Assembly: GCA_000333855.2 (NCBI GenBank)
Contig: CM007343.1
Coordinates: 319,951-383,851, forward strand
DNA from: Endotrypanum monterogeii
Taxonomy: Eukaryota; Euglenozoa; Kinetoplastea; Trypanosomatida; Trypanosomatidae
Direction of reading: 5' to 3'
DNA length: 63,901 nt
This document shows, one piece after another, positions 38,194-47,597 of this stretch. The notes below the pieces were generated by a model. That model was not told the DNA's origin, did no database searches, and saw nothing but the letters and a program-made list of their open reading frames with translations. Made by a program: the position numbers and the translations under genes. Positions within the stretch are counted from its first letter, which is position 1. Every line of letters begins with the position of its first letter.

Positions 38194-38250
<57 letters not shown>
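38194..38250. repeat. Compound (TA)n(TG)n microsatellite
   Basis: About 33 bases of TA followed by about 24 bases of TG. Confidence 0.9.
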
Positions 38251-38691
38251 CGGGAGTTTGTGTTTATAAGAAGAAACAAAAAACTCCGAGACGACGAGAT
38301 ACACCCTGCACAGGATCGTTAAGGCGAGCACATCCGAAAACAGGAAAAAAAAAAAAGAAATAAGATACAATTAGTCGAGAACCTGAACTGTATGTTACGG
38401 CTTGCGTGAAAGGAGAATAGTGGAACGGGGGGCACTATAGGGTACACCAAGCAAAACTCATGAAGACACACTGCAGAAATGAGATGATGGAGGAGCAGAG
38501 AGCTAAGAAGAGGAGGAAAGGAAAAAGGGAAAGTTTGAAAAAAAATTCGAAAAGGCACCGAATAAGGAAATTTTTGTTTTTTTTTCTTCGTTGATTCGTC
38601 GAGGAAAGGAAAAATAGAATTAAAACAAAAAAGAGACGTAAGATAAGGAGAAAAATCAAAAGAAGTTAAGAAATTGCGTGCGTCTGTTTGT

Positions 38692-38693
<2 letters not shown>

Positions 38694-38723
<30 letters not shown>
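38694..38723. repeat. (GT)n microsatellite
   Basis: Uninterrupted GT repeat. Confidence 0.9.
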
Positions 38724-38724
<1 letters not shown>

Positions 38725-39046
38725 TGTGTATGTGCGTAAGTAAGTGAGTAGGCAAACAGTATTTTTTTTTTTTCTGTGTCGGTCTGTGGTGTCGCTGTTC
38801 CACCTAATGTTTAAAAAAAAAATAAAGCCAAAGGAAGAGGAGTATAGTGACACAATCACGCTTCTGGTTGTATTGGTGGGAGAGTCGGATCCCTCACAGC
38901 ATTTTGTTTGTGCGTATGTCGAAGACAGCGGTACATGTGCACGTGTGTGTGTGTGCGTGTGTGCGTGTGTATGTGTGTATGTGTTTAGAACGAAGTGAGA
39001 GGAGGACAATGATTTCGAAAGCGACAGTGAGAGATTCGAAAGGTGT

Positions 39047-39092
39047 ATATGTATATTTATATATATATATATATATATATAAATATACATAT
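39047..39092. repeat. Perfect 46-base AT-rich palindrome
   Basis: Arms ATATGTATATTTA and TAAATATACATAT flank a TA core. Base-by-base complement symmetry holds from 39047 to 39092, with the centre between 39069 and 39070. Confidence 0.9.
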
Positions 39093-39651
39093 GTACAAAA
39101 GAGGAGTTGCAAAACCGTGCCATCTGATAGATCGGTCTTAGACTCCGCGCAGCTATCGGTGCCAGCACCTGTGCCACGAGCCCGGGCGCACACAGTGGAG
39201 CAACTCAGAGGTAAAGCAGTCACTTCCCCAAGAGCAGAGGGAAGAGAGGGGAGGGCAGACAGCACACATTAAAAGCGCATCCCCCCCCCCCTCCTGCCGC
39301 ATGTCAAAGATTCTCTGTGCATTCTCTTGTTTTATGTTCATTCCACTTTTTCTTGATGTCAATTGTTACGAAGTTAAACTCAATCGATGCACACAATGTG
39401 AGCGGCAAGTACGGGGGGAGGGGAAGACGATGAGTGAACAGAGAGGGCAGGTCTGTGGGGGCAGGGGATAGTCAGCATAGTCGAGCAATCTGGAATGTGC
39501 ACTTGCGTAGCTGCTGCCATCATGTGCGCCCTCCCCCCCTCCACACACACACACACAGACGAGGATCACTGTTACTGTAAGACACACGACAAAAGGAAGC
39601 AAGAGCGAAAGCGCCCCACGCAAAGAAGACTCTCTTTTCACTGCAGTCGCT

Positions 39652-42300
39652 TCACTGATCCGTCGATACAGCAAGCTGAGCATCGCGCACCACCAGTGAT
39701 CGACACACCGTACATTGTCGCACCTCCACCTGTTGCATAGACCAGGACGATGATGACACTGAAGAAGATAAGGTGCAAGACGAGTCGGGGGGCAAGGGGC
39801 GCAGATACCCACGGATCGCACACTCGGTACACAACAGCAGCGACTTCTCAAAGAGGGTCGACGAAACGCGAGTACAGCCAGAGCGCGGGCCAACCACGCC
39901 CCGTTCCCCTTCCCCTTCCCCGCCCCGATTGCCTGCCGCCGCAATCGCCATCTGCGGCCCCTCCGCCTTTCCGCTACACCGCTCACACATGCAGAAAAAG
40001 CGGTACGTCCCGAGCAAATGACGGCGCCGCTCGGCAGTGTTCTGCTGCTCCACGTCTGTGTAGCAGATCGTCAGGGGCTCGTCTGGTGCTATAGCTCGCA
40101 GTGCATAAAAGGTGGCAGTCCGGCCGCCGTGATGCATGACGCGGCACAAATTCGGCGCACAAGAATGATTAAAGTATGAAGCCTCGGGGTACACCCCAAA
40201 CCCGATGCAGTGGTTCTCTGTGTCGTACACCCCAAAACTGTTGCACTGTGCAGCGGCGCACAGTCGCTGAAAGTAAAGCTCCGACACCTGCAACACGTCG
40301 CCAGCGTCCTCGTCATGCGACCCAGAGGACTGCGATGCGGTGGAAACGCCACCAGCAACATCACAGCACGAGGCAGTGGTGTTTCGCTTGTGAAGAAGAT
40401 GCTGGAGGACTGGTAGCACGCGCTTCACAAAGGCGCGATAGTACCGTTGGTAGATGCTACGGTGTTGCTTGGAGAGGACAGAGAAGTTGGTCTCCAACTG
40501 GGCGAGCTGAGCATAGGGAGGAGTTCGTTCAGAGATGTGCACGGGTGGACCGTCTTCGAGACCGCTGCCGCTGCTGGCTTTCTCACTGGAGTGCGTGCGT
40601 GTCAGCAGCACATTGAGTGCACTGGCTTTACCTTCATCGCCCGCATCTGCGTCGCTAGAAGCTTCATCCCCAGTGTAATTACCCAAGGAATCTTTCAAAG
40701 ATGACGCTGCATTGGCGATGCGTCGAAGCTCCGGGTCAGGGTCCAAGACCTCCACCGTGCCTGTAAGGCCCGCCTTGGCGCGTATCTCGTTGATCAGCCA
40801 GACCTCCTTCGGAACGACCACGGAGTCTCTCGCCGTCACAGTCGAACCTTCCATCTGCGGGCGCAGGCTGACCTCTTCGGTTCCATCCAATACAGCGCCC
40901 TCAGCTGTGGACGGCAGCGAGCACACACCCGAGGCCCTGGCTTCGGCTTCAACCTCAACAGAATCGGAGCCGTCACCGACAACCTGAGCTGCTCCTGCAC
41001 ATGTCATAGCATTACCTTCCCAGGAAAGAGCGGCATTCTCAGCTACAGGGGTGAAGTGTGCTTGGTACCCTGCTTGGTGCGCACGTGCGATGACGATGGC
41101 ATTGCATAAAAGCGCCTGGAACTCGAGCATGCGGGGTTCGCTTGTTGATCGTGCCCAGCTCAGTTGCTCGTCGCCGGGCATCACGACAGAGGTAGACGCG
41201 CCACCCCCGCGGCCCTGGGGACCAGCGTTGGCGGAGGAGCTGGCAGCACCCATTGTGTAGTACTCGGCCATAAGACGAGGATACAAACTCCGAAGTATGG
41301 CGCACTCGCCACCGCGCTCATGCGCATCGCGATAGGCCCGCCAACACGCCTCCGAACAGTAGCAAAGCACACCACAGCCGGTGCACCCGGACATCGCGGC
41401 CTCGCCACACCTTGCGGCGGCTGCGTCAGGCGAAGAGGACATGAGCGCCTCCCACCCCTCGCGGCGCACAGCCGGCAGACCTTGCTCGACGCGACGACTA
41501 CGCTGGATTTTTCGCTGATACAGGAGCTCCTCCCGCAGCCCAAGCGCTTTCTCCAACAAACGTGTCCGCAACTCCACTGCGCTGCCCTTGCGGGTGTTGT
41601 TGGACTTCAACGGCTTCTTCGGCGTACGTAACATCGCGTCGTCCATCGTGGCAGCGAAATCAACAACCCTCCCGTCGCTGTGAGTGCTGCCAGGACACGC
41701 GGCACGTTCCTCGGCGGCGCTGAGGACACGGTCGAGCTCATCTTGCTCTAGAGTGATGTCCATTGCCAGCTCCGCAAGGCTGCCACGGTTGCACAGCCAC
41801 CGGCCCGCAGGTATTTCTTGGAAGCAGACAGAACACCACGCAGGCATCGTGGTGCGCCAACGTGGCGCTGTAGTCAACGAGTTACTTTCGTTCAAGTCAT
41901 CCTCGCCATGCAGAGCGTGCGTGTAGTGTGACGCAAACCCCGACACACCCGCTGCCGCGGCCAGCGGTGAGCCTTTGGCTTGACTCCTGCCACCATGGGC
42001 TCCTGCTCTCTTTGGCGAGGCCTGGCCACCACGGGCCGCATGTGAGGCTCTGGTCGCCACACCGGGCATCCCCCACGAGGCCCTCGAGGAGAGATACAGG
42101 GCGCTTGGGCAGTAGCTCGGGTTCATGACAAGCACATACGGAGCTGCTGAGAGCACGAGCTCACCGGGGGAAATAGAACGCCGCGCAGTGGCGTGCCGGC
42201 CCGCCTCCTCCTTGGAACTACAGATGAAGGTGACACAGCTCTCCCTTGGCGCACGCGGAAGCGTGGCAGACGGCAATCGTGAATCACCCTCCGCGTACAT
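39652..42300 (-). CDS. SET/MYND-domain protein, SMYD-like (882 residues)
   Basis: A putative protein lysine methyltransferase of the split-SET SMYD type. Seen: an N-terminal SET-N segment (GRHATARRSISPGELVLSAAPYV), a first Cys pair (WCSVCFQEIPAGRWLC) separated by a long insertion from a MYND-like cluster (CTGCGVLCYCSEACWRAYRDAHERGGEC), then the SET core with YFNHSCAPN (Asn711), RAIAPDEPLTICYTDV, and the post-SET Cys cluster FFCMCERC. The invariant NHSC-PN motif and the YTD-type aromatic are retained, so activity is plausible. Ser/Gly/Ala-rich insertions make it about twice the usual SMYD length. A Ser-rich tail with CTVC follows. A smaller relative lies upstream at 47598-49004. The frame extends to 42312 from a TTG. 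A C/T tract and TGTAG with AG at 42317-42316 precede the ATG at 42300. Confidence 0.9.
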   Translation of the reverse strand: MYAEGDSRLPSATLPRAPRESCVTFICSSKEEAGRHATARRSISPGELVLSAAPYVLVMNPSYCPSALYLSSRASWGMPGVATRASHAARGGQASPKRAGAHGGRSQAKGSPLAAAAGVSGFASHYTHALHGEDDLNESNSLTTAPRWRTTMPAWCSVCFQEIPAGRWLCNRGSLAELAMDITLEQDELDRVLSAAEERAACPGSTHSDGRVVDFAATMDDAMLRTPKKPLKSNNTRKGSAVELRTRLLEKALGLREELLYQRKIQRSRRVEQGLPAVRREGWEALMSSSPDAAAARCGEAAMSGCTGCGVLCYCSEACWRAYRDAHERGGECAILRSLYPRLMAEYYTMGAASSSANAGPQGRGGGASTSVVMPGDEQLSWARSTSEPRMLEFQALLCNAIVIARAHQAGYQAHFTPVAENAALSWEGNAMTCAGAAQVVGDGSDSVEVEAEARASGVCSLPSTAEGAVLDGTEEVSLRPQMEGSTVTARDSVVVPKEVWLINEIRAKAGLTGTVEVLDPDPELRRIANAASSLKDSLGNYTGDEASSDADAGDEGKASALNVLLTRTHSSEKASSGSGLEDGPPVHISERTPPYAQLAQLETNFSVLSKQHRSIYQRYYRAFVKRVLPVLQHLLHKRNTTASCCDVAGGVSTASQSSGSHDEDAGDVLQVSELYFQRLCAAAQCNSFGVYDTENHCIGFGVYPEASYFNHSCAPNLCRVMHHGGRTATFYALRAIAPDEPLTICYTDVEQQNTAERRRHLLGTYRFFCMCERCSGKAEGPQMAIAAAGNRGGEGEGERGVVGPRSGCTRVSSTLFEKSLLLCTECAIRGYLRPLPPDSSCTLSSSVSSSSWSMQQVEVRQCTVCRSLVVRDAQLAVSTDQ

Positions 42301-42315
42301 GTGCGATGTCAACGT

Positions 42316-42351
42316 CTACAGATGTTTAAGGAAAAATGGGGAAGAGAAAGC
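42316..42351 (-). promoter_or_regulatory. Trans-splice acceptor region for the 882-residue SET/MYND gene
   Basis: Coding strand reads CGCTTTCTCTTCCCCATTTT and on to CTGTAG, AG at 42317-42316, 16 bases before the ATG. Confidence 0.65.
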
Positions 42352-43040
42352 GCGGGTGTGAACAACACCTCGCCCCGTGTCTCTCGCGCGGCTGTGGTGC
42401 ACACAAAATGTGCGTGTGACTCAACGGTAAGCGAGGCTCAGGGCGACCCGATTTGGGGGGCGTAGGGTCTCAGGAGTGTCTAGAGGGAGGGAGAGGGAGG
42501 TCAGAAAGTATTTTTCGATCATATAAGTGCACGTGCGCCACACGGCAAGAGGTTTGAAATGCAAAAGCAAAAGAATGGAGAGCGTAGCAATGGGAAGTAC
42601 GAGAGAGCTGCTCCACTGGCGAGGAGGAAGGGGGATAAAGGGGGGAGGGCGTTCCGAGAAAGCGCCGTTAGTACATAACCGCTCAGCTTTCTGCAGTGCC
42701 CGTAGAGTTGGGGACGAAGCGTCGAGGATTATCCCGAGGCAGATGGGGGCACACACTTGCGGAGCAAAGAGAGAAAAAGACGATAAGAAAAATATAGTGG
42801 GCCACTTCACCTACGGACGCCCATTGAAGATCGTTCGAGGGACATATGAAGTGTAGGCTCCCTCCAAGCAAAACACCTACATACACAGAGAGAGACATAC
42901 CGGAGCACAATGCGGACAGGCATTTGAACGAATCAAAAAGTGGGGATAAACAACAAAGTACACGCGTCACCATCCCTCTCTGTTGTTAAGCGACTTCCTT
43001 CACATACGCTTTTGTTTTCTATCCAACGACAAATCTTTCC

Positions 43041-43066
43041 AGAGAGAGAGAGAGAGAGAGAGAGAG
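43041..43066. repeat. (GA)n microsatellite
   Basis: Uninterrupted GA repeat; on the coding strand it is a CT tract about 60 bases after the stop codon at 43127. Confidence 0.9.
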
Positions 43067-43126
43067 CAGTACACGACCATCAGAAGACGACCAGTCAGCG
43101 GCAAAGCCGAACCACGCCATTAATTT

Positions 43127-44197
43127 TCAGGTTGCTGAAGTCTCTGACTCCGTCGCAGACTCAGAGGAGGCTTCACTCACCCTCAGCTGCTCCTCCAGCT
43201 CCAGCAGCCGCAACGCGTCCGAGCTGGGTCTCTCGAAGGCTGAGTGCGTTAACCGAAACACACGTTCGTCGTACTCCCTCCTCCCTCTATTTTCGGCGCG
43301 GTGCCGTATAACGTGATTCGGCAAGTCATGGGTATCAGCGAGCCGGTACGCATAAAGCTTGCTCCGGGGTGATGTGTCTAGCACACGTAAAAGATTTAAA
43401 ATGTGCTGCGGGTCAGCTCTCCACAACGGCCGGCCTGTCTCGTAGTAGTACGTGATAGACATGCCAAGCAGAACGCACGGAATCGTGAGCATGGCGGTGT
43501 AGCGTATATAGTGGCGACGGAACTCATCGGGGTGGTAGCGATACTCCCGGTGGATACGCTCACTCATGTTCTCAGATACCTGCTTGGACATGGCATCCTC
43601 GCTCCAAGAATCACGCAGCTGTTGCGCACCCCAGGGCGCCCTCTTCTTGATCCTCAAGTCGTGGGAAGGAATACGCTTACTTTTCCCTATCGAGGCGGCT
43701 GACGGCATCTGGCGAGTGCGGCTTGGGTCCGACTGACGATCACTGCCACGTGCACGCCTTTCCGTTGCTGGCCAGGGCGCCATAGCCTCGGCATAGGGCG
43801 AGGCGCCGACTCGAGTGCAGTTGGCTTCCATCCCAGAACTTCTCATCACTCCACGCGGCACTTCAGTGGATGGTGCAGACAAATTTGAGGTGGAGGCGTG
43901 TGCCGGATACTGTCTCGACTCCCCTGCAGCGGAAGCAGTGGAGGTCACTGACTCTGCGGACGGCTGCACCGACCTTGACGACGCCACACGCATCGTGCAT
44001 TGTGTCGCACCGAGAGACAGCGAGGGTGCATTGCAACGGAACCCGACTCCTCTGTGTAGGCATCGCCCTGACAAAGGAACGAAACTGAAGAGTCGCAAGG
44101 GGCAAGTCAATCGCATGGGCAGTGGTTTCATGCCGACGTGCGACAGGCGCTGCAAAGTCCTCGATGGCGGGTACACCCCGCCCCTGCAATGCATCAT
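43127..44197 (-). CDS. Single-span membrane protein, probably mitochondrial (356 residues)
   Basis: Not recognised as a named family. The first 60 residues are rich in Arg, Ser, Leu and Cys with almost no acids (LPMRLTCPLRLFSFVPLSGR), compatible with a mitochondrial presequence. A Ser/Ala-rich variable region follows. The conserved-looking part begins around LRDSWSEDAMSKQ, with an amphipathic Tyr/His/Arg stretch (EYRYHPDEFRRHYIRY), one transmembrane helix (AMLTIPCVLLGMSITYYY) and a charged tail ending in acidic Ser-rich sequence. Topology with a single helix after a basic-aromatic segment resembles inner-membrane assembly factors, but nothing proves it. The start is the first ATG after an AG at 44222-44221; ATG at 44131 is an alternative. 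Confidence 0.8.
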   Translation of the reverse strand: MMHCRGGVYPPSRTLQRLSHVGMKPLPMRLTCPLRLFSFVPLSGRCLHRGVGFRCNAPSLSLGATQCTMRVASSRSVQPSAESVTSTASAAGESRQYPAHASTSNLSAPSTEVPRGVMRSSGMEANCTRVGASPYAEAMAPWPATERRARGSDRQSDPSRTRQMPSAASIGKSKRIPSHDLRIKKRAPWGAQQLRDSWSEDAMSKQVSENMSERIHREYRYHPDEFRRHYIRYTAMLTIPCVLLGMSITYYYETGRPLWRADPQHILNLLRVLDTSPRSKLYAYRLADTHDLPNHVIRHRAENRGRREYDERVFRLTHSAFERPSSDALRLLELEEQLRVSEASSESATESETSAT

Positions 44198-44220
44198 CGA
44201 TCCTCAAGGACCTGCCGTAG

Positions 44221-44262
44221 CTGAAGAATTTTTTTTAAAATAAAGACAAAGACGAGAAGAAG
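44221..44262 (-). promoter_or_regulatory. Trans-splice acceptor region for the 356-residue membrane protein
   Basis: Coding-strand tract CTTCTTCTCGTCTTTGTCTT, then A/T sequence and TTCTTCAG with AG at 44222-44221. The 5'UTR would be about 23 bases. Confidence 0.6.
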
Positions 44263-44977
44263 ATGACAGTTGCGTGACAACGGCAACGCATACACGCACA
44301 CACACTCGAGCAAAACAACTAGTAGCAATGCAACAATGGATCTGTGTCATTGCAGTCGATTAGGGAAGTGCGAAAGTATCGGGAGACAGACTGAACAATA
44401 CGGCTTCCGCTCTCTCCCTCCACCCTGCCCCAACAAGCACACATGCGCCCAACCCCTGCCTCATAGAGTGAGGAAGGCAGTCAAAACAACCGCACTTGAA
44501 TCGCTTTACTTTCTCCCTCCCTCATAGATGCGGGAACAAAAAAAAAAAAAGAACCACTGCGGCAGACAGAGATTCGCTGATAAGTCAAGAGATGGGAGCT
44601 GATCGTGGCCAACTGTGTTGGCTAAAGCGACCGTTAAGGCACATGACGCGCTTGCATCCTCACCCCCACCACTCAGCGCATACAAAAGTCGGCGAGAAAA
44701 CGATGACAACAAAAACAGAACGCACACGCAGACAAACAAGCGTACACACCAAAGAAGGATGGTCTCGTGTGAGGAGCTCCACACATGGACAACACAGAAG
44801 AGTATTGACGAAGAAAAAAAAAAAGAGGCAGCAGATGCTGCGGTATGAAGACAAGGGCCCACACGAGCGCACGACCGAAGACATCAGCCAGGCTACCTGT
44901 TGCTTCAGACACGCAGCCAGGAGAAAGACGCAGGAGAAAGACATGCGCTGAGTGATGTTCGCGCTCGACTGGAGACG

Positions 44978-44980
<3 letters not shown>

Positions 44981-45018
<38 letters not shown>
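44981..45018. repeat. (TA)n microsatellite
   Basis: Uninterrupted TA repeat in the 3'UTR of the dehydrogenase gene. Confidence 0.9.
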
Positions 45019-45019
<1 letters not shown>

Positions 45020-45134
45020 CGCCGGAAAACAAAAGGGAAGCACAGAATCAGATCCGGAAGAGGGAGGGGGACGCTACCTGATGAAACCTCAAACGCACGG
45101 GCGCCACGCAAGAGCATATAGCCATCACCGACTC

Positions 45135-46685
45135 CTACAACAGGGGCAATACCTTGTAGGGGTTCAAGATTCCGTTCGGGTCCATCATCGCCTTGACATC
45201 CCTCATAAGCTGAATGGACTCCTTCGTGCGGCAAAGATGAAGGTAGTCGCGCTTTTGCAAGCCCACACCATGCTCGGCTGAGATGCTGCCATTGTGCTTA
45301 GCGCAGTACTCGTAGACGGCGGGGTACAGCGCCGCCTCGAGCTGCTTGCCATGCGAACTCGTCGAGTCGATGACATTTAAATGTACATTGCCATCTCCGA
45401 AGTGTCCGTACCCAACAACCATCACCTCATCAGGATTGATTTTATGCTGTATGTAGAGCAGCTCACGTGTGTACTCAACGATGCCATAGAGTTTGTCAAT
45501 GGGGAATGAAACATCGTACTTGTATATGAGGCCGCGACTCGCCAAGTGCACCGGGACGCCTTCACGCAGAGCCCATAACTGTTCGGTCTGCGCAGCGGAT
45601 TGCGAGAGGATAGGTTCGTAGTGACCACCGCCACTCAGTCGATCGCCAAGCTTTGCCTGTGCCGCCTCCACGAATCCGGAAAGCTTATCGAAGTCGTGCT
45701 CCTCGTTGCTGCCATTCGTCTCCACTAAAACACAGAAGTATGCGGTGGTGAAGTCTACACCGCTGCGAAACACGTCATTCTTGCATGTGCGGTCGTATGG
45801 CACATCCTTGGCTGGACTCATCGACAGCGACTCCGCATCCATCACCTCGAATGCCGACAAACACTCGGCAAGGTAATCGTTCGCCAGCTGGTAAAGCTCT
45901 AGAACAGACTCGAAATTTGTCAAGCGGAACAAAGCAAGCTGCTTCGACTTAGGATAGGGATACAGCTTGATGACGGCGCGGGTCACCACGCCCAGGGTGC
46001 CTTCGCTACCAATGAAAAAATGCTTCAGGTCGTAACCCGCGTTGTCCTTGCGCAGTGTAGACATCATCTTCAGCACATCGCCCTTTGCGGTCACCACCTC
46101 AACGCCCAGCACGTTCGCATGCATGGAGCCGTAACGCGCAAAGTGAATGCCACCAGCATTGGTGCTCACGTTTCCACCGATCATCGAACTACCCTTTGAG
46201 CCCATCATCAGCGGGAAAAGAAGCCCCTCCCTCGCGCAAGCCTCCTGGCACTGCTGAAGGATGACGCCAGCCTCAGCCTCGACCGTCATCGTGTTTTTGG
46301 ATACAATCGGTGCCGCGTTCATCAGATGTGTGGAGAGGACTAGCTCATCGTGCACAGGCTCCGACCCGTAGACCATGCCTGTATTGCCGCTCTGCGGAAC
46401 TACCGCCAGCCTTTCCGCTTGACAGTATCGCAGTATTTCGCTCACGTGTGCAGCACACGTCGGCATCAGCACGGCCGGTGCTGCACCTTGTACCTGTCGC
46501 AGCCAATCCGAGTTGAACGGTGCAAGCGCCTCCGCGTCCGTCAGCATCTTTCCCCTCCGCTGGGAGGTGCCGCACGGCTTGTCCAGAATGCTCTGAAAGT
46601 ACGCCAGATGCTGTGAGGTGACCTTCGCGAAGCGCGGGCTGCGCACCGCATACTTTGCAGCTCTCTCGAGTGGTGTGAGGCTCAT
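45135..46685 (-). CDS. D-2-hydroxyglutarate dehydrogenase (FAD-linked)
   Basis: A 516-residue FAD enzyme of the vanillyl-alcohol-oxidase fold that oxidises D-2-hydroxyglutarate to 2-oxoglutarate and passes electrons on, in mitochondria. Seen: FAD-binding PP-loop region with PQSGNTGMVYGSEPVHDE (near residue 99), GGNVSTNAGGIHFARYGS (near 168-185), SLRKDNAGYDLKHFFIGSEG, the metal/substrate segment GYGHFGDGNVHLN (near 424-436) and EHGVGLQKRDYL (near 467). The block LRKDNxGYDLKxxFIGSEGTLG with a following LSAFEVMDA distinguishes D2HGDH from plain D-lactate dehydrogenases. Length matches the human enzyme (about 520). The N-terminus (LERAAKYAVRSPRFAKV) is amphipathic and basic, fitting mitochondrial import. 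The open frame reaches 46847 from a TTG; the ATG at 46685 follows a CCCAG acceptor (AG 46706-46705). Confidence 0.93.
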   Translation of the reverse strand: MSLTPLERAAKYAVRSPRFAKVTSQHLAYFQSILDKPCGTSQRRGKMLTDAEALAPFNSDWLRQVQGAAPAVLMPTCAAHVSEILRYCQAERLAVVPQSGNTGMVYGSEPVHDELVLSTHLMNAAPIVSKNTMTVEAEAGVILQQCQEACAREGLLFPLMMGSKGSSMIGGNVSTNAGGIHFARYGSMHANVLGVEVVTAKGDVLKMMSTLRKDNAGYDLKHFFIGSEGTLGVVTRAVIKLYPYPKSKQLALFRLTNFESVLELYQLANDYLAECLSAFEVMDAESLSMSPAKDVPYDRTCKNDVFRSGVDFTTAYFCVLVETNGSNEEHDFDKLSGFVEAAQAKLGDRLSGGGHYEPILSQSAAQTEQLWALREGVPVHLASRGLIYKYDVSFPIDKLYGIVEYTRELLYIQHKINPDEVMVVGYGHFGDGNVHLNVIDSTSSHGKQLEAALYPAVYEYCAKHNGSISAEHGVGLQKRDYLHLCRTKESIQLMRDVKAMMDPNGILNPYKVLPLL

Positions 46686-47597
46686 GGTCGAGTTGGGGGG
46701 AGACCTGGGAACGACCCAAATCAGAAGGCCAGCGATGTAGTGTGCTGATGTATATGCGTGTATGTGTGAAGAGCGTGTTCGAGGCCCGAAAGGGGGAAGA
46801 GGACCAACGAAGGGCACGACTGTATGAGAAGGCGCCCGAGACCCCAATCAAAAGATATACAGGCAGAGACCTTCCAGAGTGAATGAGATGAGCGAACGCG
46901 GGAAAGAAGCACAACAGCGGCACACACGCCCACATCGAGAAATACGGAATATGAAACGCCCATTTTATCCATTCTGGGCCACGTTTTCTCGTATGTTAAC
47001 CCTCTGCTGATCATCCACTTGTCTTCCGTGTGCATGTGTGTGACCATTGTCGTTTTACAAGGGTGACTGAGCTAAAAACTCTCGCGAACTGCAAGAAGGG
47101 GGGGGAGGGGGAATTTCTTTTTTCCCGAGGTACGTTGGCATCATGCCCGTTCTCGCACGCCCCTCCCCACCTCCCCCTCTTTACTGGTTGTTTCTCGTAG
47201 TGTGTGTTACTGTGGTCGGATTTCTCTCTGAGAATCATGTATTATTCGTCATGCGACCCCATTTAAAGGTTATTATTATTCTGGGATGCCGTCGATCAGA
47301 TTGGTGTGGTCGTTTGGGCATTCTGCTTTCCCCCACCTCCCCTGCTGAATGTCAACACTGGCAGGCAGGGGGAAGCTGATGAAGCTTGTATCCACGAACG
47401 CACAAGCCGCTGCATGTCATCGATTGGTGAATAGTAGGCCCCCCCCCCATACACATACACATATCAAAAAGGACGTGCCCACAGCTTAGAAGACTAGCGA
47501 CAAAAAAAAAAAGAAATGATCACCTGGCAATCGAGGGGAAGGGGTGGGGTGTAGCCCTTCACCCCAATGCGGGGGCTGCCGCCGATGACGGGATAAT
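46686..47597. other. Intergenic spacer between D2HGDH and smaller SET/MYND genes
   Basis: No gene seen. Holds the splice region of the dehydrogenase and the 3'UTR of the SET/MYND gene, with C/T tracts near 47097-47115 and 47160-47182. Confidence 0.7.

Larger units (their letters stand above)
37971..39651. other. Intergenic spacer between esterase and the larger SET/MYND gene
   Basis: No credible gene. Contains a TA-to-TG compound repeat (38194-38250), a GT run (38694-38723), GT-rich sequence near 38940-38985, and a perfect 46-base palindrome (39047-39092). Frames here are dinucleotide translations. Confidence 0.75.
42301..43126. other. Intergenic spacer between larger SET/MYND gene and the membrane protein gene
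   Basis: Contains the splice region of the SET gene, a (GA)n run at 43041-43066 within the 3'UTR of the membrane protein gene, and no credible frame. Confidence 0.75.
44198..45134. other. Intergenic spacer between membrane protein and D-2-hydroxyglutarate dehydrogenase genes
   Basis: No credible gene. Contains a TA run (44981-45018), poly-A blocks and moderately complex 3'UTR sequence. Overlapping frames of about 120-150 codons on both strands lack domains and read through the TA or A runs. Confidence 0.7.

Noticed and set aside
39366..39986. 206-codon minus frame
   Set aside because: Overlaps the 3' end of the larger SET/MYND gene in another frame, lacks a domain and continues into spacer sequence.
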